This document shows positions 56,052 to 64,000 of a stretch of DNA of 64,000 nucleotides, one piece after another. The notes under the pieces were generated by a model. It worked only from the letters and a program-made list of their open reading frames with translations. It made no database searches and was not told the DNA's origin. The DNA is taken from positions 49,331,645-49,395,644 of the forward strand of contig CM046451.1 of assembly GCA_025506515.1 (NCBI GenBank), given 5' to 3'. This stretch comes from Flaveria trinervia (lineage: Eukaryota > Streptophyta > Magnoliopsida > Asterales > Asteraceae). Both the position numbers and the translations under genes were made by a program. Numbering within the stretch: the stretch's first letter is position 1; each line of letters starts with the position of its first letter.

Positions 56052-57205
56052 TCACCACATCATTGTTTGCTTGTGCTTGATTTGCGTTGATGTTGAAAGC
56101 ACGTCCTTGGGCTTGTGGAACATTACCCACAAGACAAGGGCATTGTTGGCGGCGTTGTTAGGTGCACGGTGGCAAGTCGCCACAAAATGACCATATTTAC
56201 CGCATAAGGTGCAGATACGACATGGTTGATTCCCCGGATGATGATACCTACATGTGTTGCACATAGCTTGAGGACCAGCATAGACCCTAGCCCTAGGCAC
56301 TTGTGCCACAGGTGTAGCCACACGTACAAGTTGTCTTTGCGGTTGTTTGGGTGCAGCCACGGTATAGTTGCGTGCCGGTGTAAACTTGCGCTTCTTGTTG
56401 TTGTTGTTGTGAGACGGTTCAACTTTAGTCTCCTTAACGGCCTTGGTAGCCGTCTTTCCACCTTCTTTGCACCCTTCACAAACATGGTGCCCGCTCGTAT
56501 ATGGTTCTCGGTGAGTTAAACGGTGATAGTAATGGCTTCTTCCAAAGTTGTGGGTCGGCTACCTACCACAACATCTTGAAATTAGGGTGGTACACCCTTA
56601 ATAAACTTCTCAATGTTGCGGGGGACAATGTCGACCATGTGAGGCAGCAGTATACTCAACTCATGATGCCTAGTTGAGTAGGCCAAATGATCACCATCAT
56701 TTTGCTTCATGTTCCAGAATTCTTCTTCCAACTTTTGCAATTCACTTCTTGGGCAGAACTTCGCGATGGCGATGTTCTTGAACTCATCCCAAGAGAGTGC
56801 CAATATAGCATCAGCTCCTCGATTTCTCTTCTCGCTATTCCACCAAGTAAGTGCCCTTTGCTAGAGCATTCTAGTGGCATAACGAACTTTGAGTGCCTCA
56901 GGACACTCGCAGTTGACAAAGGTATTTTCCATGCTCTCGAACCACTCAAGAAGACTAGTGGCTCCTTCCTTACCACTAAAACTAGTGGGCTTGCAAGAAC
57001 TAAAGTGCTTGAAAGTGCAAGTTTGGTTGTTGCGCCCTTGGTTAGCACTATTCTCTCCTTGACCATTTCCATTGTTACTAGAGTTGGTCATTAAGGTGCT
57101 ATTAAGTTCAGCAACCATGGTCGGGATGACAACAGCCATTTGCCGAGCAATCATGGCGGCTAGCTTGCAATCGGAACTTCCACGCTTTCCATGATGACGA
57201 GACAT
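56052..57205 (-). pseudogene. gag: Gypsy F gag, broken
   Basis: It starts at 57205 (MSRHHGKRGSSDCKL). The capsid-like part has FKHFSSCKPTSFSGKEGA, LLEWFESMENTFV and WDEFKNIAIAKFCPRSE (57070-56700). A basic segment follows, then Cys/His-rich CNTCRYHHPGNQPC and a CCHC knuckle CTLCGKYGHFVATC at 56213-56172. A stop near 56860 and frameshifts near 56580 and 56400 break the frame. The double Cys/His arrangement is as I recall it from Tekay-type chromoviruses. Confidence 0.88.
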
Positions 57206-57880
57206 GCTGGAATATGCAAAATGAGTTAGACACGATAAGGAGAATAACAAGGATTATAATTCAACAAGGATAAGGAAAAGGTTGTAAGGAACATGGAGTG
57301 GTTCCATTTCTTAACGCATTACCATTTGGAAACGTTGACATGTCAAGGTAAATTGACCCATACGCCTTAGTAACTTGTGGATGTTGATCATAGTTTATCA
57401 CTCATCCCAGAAATCCCCAGGTAAGCATAACTATTCTCGTAGGATTTATGCGATATGCTTGCCTTAGCCCGAGGGCCTTTTGCCAGGAAAACCAGGATAC
57501 AGGTGTCTATGAGTCACACAAATTTCTTAGGTTCATGAAATCAAAACCTTGATGAGATTTTCATAGATTAGACATAGTCTAAAGATCCAAGTCATAAGCA
57601 TAAGTATGTGATTCCACGTGTCATCGAGAATAAGATTAAGAAGTTTCATTTTTCGGGGAGAGTCAAAGAGTCAAGGATAAGTTTACGGAGACAAGTAACA
57701 ATGTTTAAATAATTACAAGGCAAACCTATGCTAAGGCATCCAGTTGCACATAGGGTATAACATTATGTAGCATGCAAACAATATATATTTACAAGAATAT
57801 AAATATTGTTCTATGAGCTTCAAGCAAAACCTATAGTCTAGGTCACCATTTCTAATAACCTAAATCCCTATAGTTATGGG
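57206..57880 (-). other. Gypsy F untranslated leader
   Basis: Non-coding sequence between PBS and gag start. I see no ORF or repeat of note. Confidence 0.75.
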
Positions 57881-57891
57881 GTCTGATACCA
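57881..57891 (-). other. Primer binding site of gypsy F
   Basis: The minus strand reads TGGTATCAGAC three bases after the LTR end (GTGTGACA). It matches the initiator tRNA-Met PBS for the first ten bases. Confidence 0.85.
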
Positions 57892-57894
57892 ATC

Positions 57895-60288
57895 TGTCAC
57901 ACCCCAACCTTGATGGCGGAATCGTCGAGATATGAGGGTTAAGATTGTTCACAGCCACATCACGATATATTTAAATGTAAATATTCAAATAATAAGTTTC
58001 AAAAGGAATTATAAGCATAAAGTCTCAATCATGAAAGAAAACCACCCATTACATAACAAAACATAGAAATTTTATTTCATTAACTAGGTCCACATCCTAG
58101 ATTATTGAAAACTTCAAAAGATCACTTTAAACTTGAGGATTACTTGAAACATGATAAAAATAAAAGGTCAACTAAAAATAGTTGGTGAGTTTCCAAGGTT
58201 TTCATACATAATATGGCAAGGTTACAAGTAGCAATTCATATCATAGGTTATAAGTTACTAAGGTTATAGAACACATATCGTTACAACCAAACCTCAACTT
58301 GATTACAAGTATATAAGATTGGCTAAGTGTATTTGGTTCCCATGATGAACAAGCATACGTCATCAGGAGCCGGCAGTACCTTGGCTTTAGCACCAAATAG
58401 GCTTGTCAGGCGCAAAGATCTAAGACGTCGCCAGGCTAGCAATAGTTAATAGTTGTAAACAAACTATGTATCTCATATAATCACTTACAACACACAAATA
58501 ACCATGACAAAATATAAAGATGAATTGCAAGTGCATTACAAGTTTCAAACGTTTATAAGTGTATGATGTACAAGTATGATGTTTCACCACAAAATAGTGT
58601 GAAAATGTAAAAAAAGGGGCAAGGAACTCACTTGCTCAAATAATTATAAGGATGACGATTAATAAGAATAATAATAGGTGTTGTTCCAACGTGAATCGTC
58701 ACACGGTACCTAATTATGCATATGTTTACAAGATTTAGGTTAATAATAAGATTAACGATTTAACGTGAACTAGGGTAATAGAATTGGGGGTTTTTATAAA
58801 TAAAATTAATGAACTCTTATAAAATTACCATTTATGAAGTTTTGAAGGAACTAAATCCTTGTAAATAACTTGTGAATTAAATTATAAAATATATTTAAAT
58901 TCTATAATTATCATGATTAGTTCCTATTCAAAGATAACACGGGATCCAATAATAATTTAATAATTTAATAATTTAAACTATTATATATAAATCAACTTTA
59001 ATAAAAATTATTTAGTTATAACATTTGTAAATAATTTTTATAATAAAATGTTAAAATGTTGTGCAAGAATTAATTTACAGAAAATATTTAGATGATTATA
59101 AAAATATTTGAAGTTTGTAAAAAAATCGTTTTATATTTATTGAATTTTTTTAATTAAAATAAGGATCAAAAAGTCTTAAAAAATTTCATGAGGGTGCCCG
59201 GGTTCGAACCCGGGACCTCATGATGAAGGTGCAAGAGTCTTAACCAGTGAACCAGGGCCGTGGCCTTTGTATCACTTGGTTTTAAAACATTAAAAACCCA
59301 TATAAACAAAATCCCCAAATCCCTAGAACCCTAGTTTGAATTTGAATCAAATTGAGCATTAAATCGATGTTGTTAATGGTAAAGATCATAGGTCTTTTGT
59401 TCGCCATGTGAAATCGAGCATGTACATGTATTCAATTACCCGATTCGACGATGTATTGGTGATGAACAGATGAAGAATAAACCGATGAACAGGCGTGGTT
59501 TATGTCGAATCAATGGACAAGAATTTGATGATGATAATCACATTCGTTGCACAGGTAGCTTTTATAGACTCCAATGAATGAAAGCCCTCGTTAATTGAGG
59601 GTGAGATTATGAAGGACTAGCTACAGATCGTGACAAGCTCGAGAGGTGGCTTTTTGGTGTTCGATTGCTTTTCAGGTGAAATTGGAAGTGTAGATAGTTT
59701 AGGGGTAGTTAAACGACCGTTTATGTTTGATTAATTTGGATTATTATTGAGTCTTGATTAGTGAACCGTTGAGGTGTTGAGGCTGATGGTTACCGGGTTC
59801 AATCAGCAACCTTTTGCCGTCATTAAACTCGAAATAATGTTCACTGAAGGTTCGAAACGTACCCACGAGTCTAATTGTAACGGTTAGGGAAAGGGAATAG
59901 GGGGGTTGGTTTTCGAAATTACCCAACTGGTCCTTGTAATTTATAAATGTGTTATTTTATGCGTAAAACTTCTTTTAAAGTTGTATTAAAATAACAAACC
60001 AGCCCCCTTAACCTAATTAATTAAGTTTTGAGCTTTTGCAAATTTTTATAATTTTTTTAGAAATTATTGTTATTTGTAACAATATTATTATTATTATCAT
60101 TATTACTATTGTTGTTAGTATTGTTATTATTATAAAGTTTAATAGCTTGACTATTAACGCTTATATATCAAAGATTAATGACAAGAAGATAAGCATAAAT
60201 AACCATGATTTTTATAATTGTCAATAATGTCCCCTTATAAGAATAAACAAAGTTAACATTCTATTAACCAAAAATACGAGATGTTACA
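57895..60288 (-). repeat. 5' LTR of gypsy F, uninterrupted
   Basis: 2,394 bp from TGTCACACCCC to GATGTTACA (plus strand). It serves as the intact reference for the split 3' LTR. It contains the second copy of the tRNA-like segment (59191-59266) and an ATT-rich stretch near 60070-60135. Confidence 0.93.
59191..59266 (-). other. tRNA-like (SINE-head-like) segment in gypsy F 5' LTR
   Basis: Same 76-nt segment as 31087-31162, with the same A-box-like and B-box sequences. Here the T-arm has a G/G mismatch (CCGGG, TTCGAAC, CCGGG), so the two LTR copies have drifted. Confidence 0.45.
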
Positions 60289-60293
60289 AATGC
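60289..60293 (+). repeat. Target site duplication (right) of gypsy F
   Basis: AATGC, one mismatch to AATGT at 29799-29803. Confidence 0.7.
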
Positions 60294-60779
60294 CATAGGC
60301 TATACCCCGAACATTATGCATGAAGCTGGTTACTGGGCCTAAGGTCTTTCATAGACTTCGAACATCATGCACGAAGCTGACTCCAGCACCTAGGGCAAGC
60401 GGCAAGGATCCCATACATATGGTCAATCACAAAGATTGGACCATAGTATGCATCCTTCTGGGGTAGCTAACCCGCACACTGTTGGGCTAACACCCTTCAT
60501 AGGGTGTGAACCTCCACACATTTGCTTGCAAGCCTTTCTTATGTTCGTTCATTCATTAATGCATGCATTCTTTTATCATGTTCCTCTTTTCATTATCTTC
60601 CACTTTACGTTACATAATACTTTCATTTAATTCATTAATATAACACTTAAATCCACGGGAAAGATAAGCATACATCATAATAAGGAACATCAACATACAC
60701 AGTCAACATCATCATGCATATTCATACAACATCTATTACACCCTGAAAGGATCCTACATGCTAACTTAATGGGTGAATT
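60294..60779 (-). mobile_element. Gypsy-type LTR segment G, right part
   Basis: Continues G after element F. A unit at 60303-60403 (CCCCGAACATTATGC, GTCTTTCATAGACTTCG, GCTGACTCCAGCACC) repeats the one at 29660-29760, so F lies between two tandem copies. The right limit is not certain. Element H's LTR appears to start around 60780, and the TTGAT next to G's left end has no convincing partner here. Confidence 0.45.
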
Positions 60780-60860
60780 GATGATTGCTCAGCTGGAATC
60801 CCACAAGTCCAAATAGAAATGTGGATGAAGATCTGCTAGGAAAATAACAAGTGTTATCTT

Positions 60861-61114
60861 CCGCATTAGTTAATGCGGTAGACATAACTCTGATGCGGAC
60901 AGTGTTTACTCTTCCGCATTGACTAATGCGGAAAACATAATACTAATGCTGAAGAACAAAAGAAGGTAAGGACAAGACTTTGATCATCCGCATTGACAAA
61001 TGCGGATGACCGACCAAATGCGCATAGGTATTTGTTCATCCGCATTAACCAATGCGGATGATCAAGTAGAGATGCTCATCAAGATTATCTCATTCGCATT
61101 TGTCAATGCGGATG
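60861..61114 (+). repeat. Five hairpin modules with CCGCATT/AATGCGG arms in the LTR of H
   Basis: Inverted repeats with a 2- to 4-nt loop lie at 60861-60878 (8-bp arms), 60912-60933 (9 bp), 60985-61008 (10 bp), 61036-61061 (11 bp) and 61091-61114 (10 bp with one mismatch). All share CCGCATT and AATGCGG (the last with TCGCATT). They lie upstream of the TATA box. The loops differ (GT, GACT, GACA, AACC, TGTC). Confidence 0.92.
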
Positions 61115-61204
61115 AACAAGCAGAGATACGGATCAAGACTTAGACTAGTTTCTGATGTAATAGGTCAGGGGCAGTTTAGTCATTTTGTAAAGGCATCTTG
61201 TCTG

Positions 61205-61213
61205 CCTATAAAT
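61205..61213 (+). promoter_or_regulatory. TATA box of copia H LTR
   Basis: CCTATAAATAG lies about 90 bp downstream of the hairpin cluster and 222 bp before the LTR end. Confidence 0.7.
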
Positions 61214-61437
61214 AGAATTGTTGACCTCGTACTGAGATGATGGATGATAGATCGAGAATTTTTGTTGTAATCATTCTCTGTAATTTATCAACTTTTATAT
61301 ATCAATACAAACACATTTATGAGTATTTTTCTTGCTTTGAATGGTCTTTGATTGTTTGTTTCTGCCACTCAATCATTGACTTGATTATCATATTCAATTC
61401 ACAGTAAGAATATCACTCTTACTCAACACTAGTCAAT

Positions 61438-61449
61438 TGGTATCAGAGC
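61438..61449 (+). other. Primer binding site of copia H (tRNA-iMet)
   Basis: TGGTATCAGAGC begins two bases after the LTR end ACTAGTCA. Confidence 0.95.
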
Positions 61450-61693
61450 TATGGCTCTCGATTCTCTTTCAGATATATGCATAGACTGAATAGAACTCGA
61501 TTGATCTGGTAATCAAGTTGCTAGTAGTGGATATCAACAACTCTACTTAGTAAACAGCAAGAATACTCTTGTCAACTTGCAAGAGAATCATTACAGAACT
61601 CATTCTGACCTCGAAAGAACTGCTTGAACAAGTTAGACTCATCAAACATAATCAATCTTAAAATCAACTAAATCTATACTCACACAAATCAAC

Positions 61694-64000
61694 ATGGATA
61701 CTAACAGTTACTCTGAACTTGGTCATACACCTAAACCTCCCATGCTTAAACACAAATTGAGTTTAAATAGTGGAGAATAATGTTTAGAAATTATATCACA
61801 GGTGTAGATCCTGATTTTTTATTTCAATATGTAAGGGTGCAATATTCCTGTTACTCTATCAACAGCTCAAGCTGCAGTTTAGAAGACTGCTAGAATACCA
61901 ATTGAAGACTTATACTCAATTTTGACTCAAGCACTCAAGATGGATGTGCTGAAAAGATTGGAAAAGTATGGAACTGCTAAAGCTGTTCGGGATGCGCTGA
62001 AGATTATGTGTGAAGGAAGCAGTGAGGTTGCTGAAATTCACAAAGACAAGCTCGTCAATCAGTTTGAAACCTTCCACCACACCAAAGGGGAATCCATATC
62101 AAAACAACAGCATAGATTTGAACAGTTGGTAAATGATTTGGTAATCATGGGAGTTTCTTACAATATTAAAGAACTTAACAAGAAAATGCTTCACAGTCTC
62201 CCTAAAAGTTGGAAGCAAAATGTCACCATGCTGAAAAATTCTCTTGATCTTGAGAGTACCACTCTAGACATTATGATAGCCAAGATTGAAGCTTTGGAAC
62301 TTGATGAACGAAGCAGAAACCTAAGTGGACCAAGAGTGATTGAGGGCTACAAATTTCTTTCAGAATCTCATTCTATTGAAAATGCCTTCATCATAGAGGA
62401 AGATGATTTCATCTCATGAAGAGATCAACAGAACAATATTGGGCTCAATGCAACTCCACCATTTAATCATCCTTCAACTTCATCACAAGCACCCAAAGTC
62501 TCCACTGCTCCTCAAACCTCTCGTGAAGACTCAAGATCAGAAGAGCAAAAGGAAACTTACAATGCCTTTGTTGCAAGCTTTAAATCCTACCTAGGGGGAA
62601 GACTCACTTCTGCCCACCTAATTCAGTAAGATTTGGAAGAGGCGGATCCTGATGATGTTGAGGAAATGGATTTATAGTGGCAAATGGCAATGATTGCCAT
62701 GAGAGCAAAGAAATTCTTTAGAAAAGGAAGAAAACTGAGCCTGAATGAGAACACAAAACTTGGATATGATAAATCCAAGGTAAAATGCTTCAACTATGGC
62801 ATGACTGGTCATTTCTCAAGAGAGTGCAATGCCCCTAAAAGGAACAACTATCAAAGGAACTCTCAAGGCCAATCATCATCATAGCCTAACTCACGCTATC
62901 ACTCAAACAATCAACAATAGCAGTATCATCATTCTCCTTATCAACAAACATGCCAGAATCAACCACAGCTGATAAATCAAGCCCATGCAAGCAGTCAGCC
63001 TTCTGCCAGTGCCCTTGTGATTAAACAAGATGGGATTATACTGAGGAAGTCAAGCCTCAATTCTAGAATCATGCTCTTATGGCTCACATCAATGATGTAC
63101 CATCTTGAATGCCTACTGAGGTAAAAACTAATCTTTGTAGTGAAAAATGCATAAATGAATTTCAAGAGTATAGAGAACACAATCATAAAATGGCAGATAA
63201 AATTAAAGAAGAAAAAGTGAAGTCAAAAATGATAAATAGAGAACTAAAAAGTTTTGAAATCAAAATCAAATCTCTCATTTCTGACATAGAAAAACTGCAT
63301 GGTGAGAAATACACTCTTGCAGCTGAAAATGAGCTACTTACTGAAAAGTTAGCTCAAGCTAAAGCTCAACAATCTATGACTGAAGTGAAACTTGAAAAGT
63401 TTCAAATGTCTTCAGTCAAGCTGCAAGAGATGCTGGATTCACAAAAGGATCTAAAGGACATGTCAGGGATTGGGTATAATTCATGTCCTCCATCATACAA
63501 TGACAATTACACTATTATGCCTGACTCTGTCTCACTCTCTGAATCAATTGAACCTAAAACTTTGAAACCTAAATCAGTAATGAAACAAGTAACTAATCCT
63601 TAAAACAAACCTGATGTTTATTTTGAAACCAATGAGGATAAAATCAAGTTAGGTCACCCAATCAAAATCAAAGAGTGTTCAGACAAGACAGTGAGTGTCA
63701 TGAAACCATCAAGCCCTATAAAAGCAATGTATCTTTTATAAAATTCATACGATGTGTTTTACAAGGCAAAATGAAATATGTCAAGATAGTGAAACCCACT
63801 ATTGAGAGTAGTTCTGATAATGAGATTATATCTCCATAAAATTCAAGCAAATCAGAAAAGGTTTCACTAAAAAAGAAACAAACTGTAAAACTGAGTTCCA
63901 CACATAAAACTTCATCAGACCCTCAGTCATCAAGGTTAAGACAGGGACTTGGGTTTGATATGTGTAACAAGGAACATGTTGACCAGTTTGAGAAAGAAGT
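61694..64000 (+). pseudogene. gag: Copia H gag, broken and cut by the window edge
   Basis: It starts at 61694 (MDTNSYSELGHTPKPPMLK) and breaks after about 28 codons. The UBN2-type core at 61922-62419 is open (DALKIMCEGSSEVAEIHK; GESISKQQHRFEQLVNDLV; MLHSLPKSWKQNV). The knuckle at 62786-62827 reads CFNYGMTGHFSREC, so its second Cys is Tyr. After stops near 62880 and 63106, LCSEKC leads into a strong coiled coil (63109-63480) and a Ser/Lys-rich tail. A donor-like GAG/GTAAAA is at 63121. The second knuckle and pol would lie to the right. Confidence 0.85.
63116..63126 (+). other. Putative 5' splice site in copia H gag
   Basis: CTGAG/GTAAAA, with GT at 63121, is in phase 0 (between Glu and Val) just before LCSEKC, the same place as in A, B, C and E. 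The predicted acceptor would be outside the window. Confidence 0.4.

Larger units (their letters stand above)
29804..60288 (-). mobile_element. Ty3/gypsy chromovirus F (Tekay/Del-like), minus strand, interrupted by D and E
   Basis: On the minus strand the order is 5' LTR (60288-57895), PBS (57891), gag with a CCHC knuckle, protease, RT, RNase H, integrase with a degraded chromodomain-like tail (to 52578), polypurine tract, and 3' LTR (52529-51620 and 31352-29804, split by element D). The RT-before-integrase order makes it gypsy. The LTRs are about 2.4 kb each. Flanking AATGT/AATGC fits a target duplication. All ORFs are broken. Confidence 0.93.
60780..64000 (+). mobile_element. Copia element H (Sirevirus-like), 5' part
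   Basis: A plus-strand copia element cut by the right edge: LTR end at 61435, tRNA-iMet PBS at 61438-61449, then gag. The LTR start cannot be fixed without the 3' copy; TGATTGCTCAGC near 60781 is a candidate. Gag resembles those of C and E in domain order. Confidence 0.82.

Noticed and set aside
62779..62786. Another donor-like AAG/GTAAAA upstream of H's zinc knuckle
   Set aside because: The equivalent position in E, C and A has no GT donor match, so it is not conserved.

Overview
The window is plant nuclear DNA made almost entirely of LTR retrotransposons. I see no cellular gene. A plant is indicated by Ty1/copia elements with PBSs complementary to initiator tRNA-Met (TGGTATCAGAGC or close variants), Sirevirus-type Gags with a coiled coil and two CCHC knuckles, an extra ORF downstream of pol, and a chromodomain Ty3/gypsy element. 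A eudicot, possibly Asteraceae, fits my recollection of such proteins, but the sequence does not prove the family.

Layout. Copia A (minus, 1-4253) runs off the left edge and appears to sit inside the 5' LTR of its relative copia B (plus, 4254-29207). Copia C (plus, 8639-20947, TSD GAAAC) is inserted in the integrase region of B. The 3' LTR of B is cut at 29207 by a gypsy-type LTR segment G (29208-29803 and 60294 to about 60779). G is split by chromodomain gypsy F (minus, 29804-60288). The 3' LTR of F is split by copia D (plus, 31353-51614, TSD GTATT), and the leader of D is split by copia E (minus, 32475-44714, TSD CTGAC). Copia H (plus) starts near 60.8 kb and runs off the right edge. The nesting B > G > F > D > E is five deep, and the target-site duplications give the order of insertion.

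A, B, C, E and H share a plan: LTRs and UTRs full of family-specific short palindromes, a long Gag, and (where visible) pol followed by an additional ORF (aORF) of unknown function. D is a different copia lineage with no aORF. All copies carry stops or frameshifts. In the youngest element (E) the two LTRs differ almost only by small indels, so some frameshifts may be assembly errors.

The most interesting signal is a possible conserved intron across the gag-pol junction of the Sirevirus-like families. Five elements (A, B, C, E, H) have a GT donor-like site at the same place in gag, always in codon phase 0. The three whose junction is present (B, C, E) have a branch-point-like CTRAT and a GCAG acceptor 27-30 nt before the protease tryptophan, also phase 0, and the Gag stop codon lies 6-26 nt upstream of that acceptor. 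Unspliced RNA would encode full-length Gag. Spliced RNA would put pol in frame with a shorter Gag. This is inferred from sequence only.
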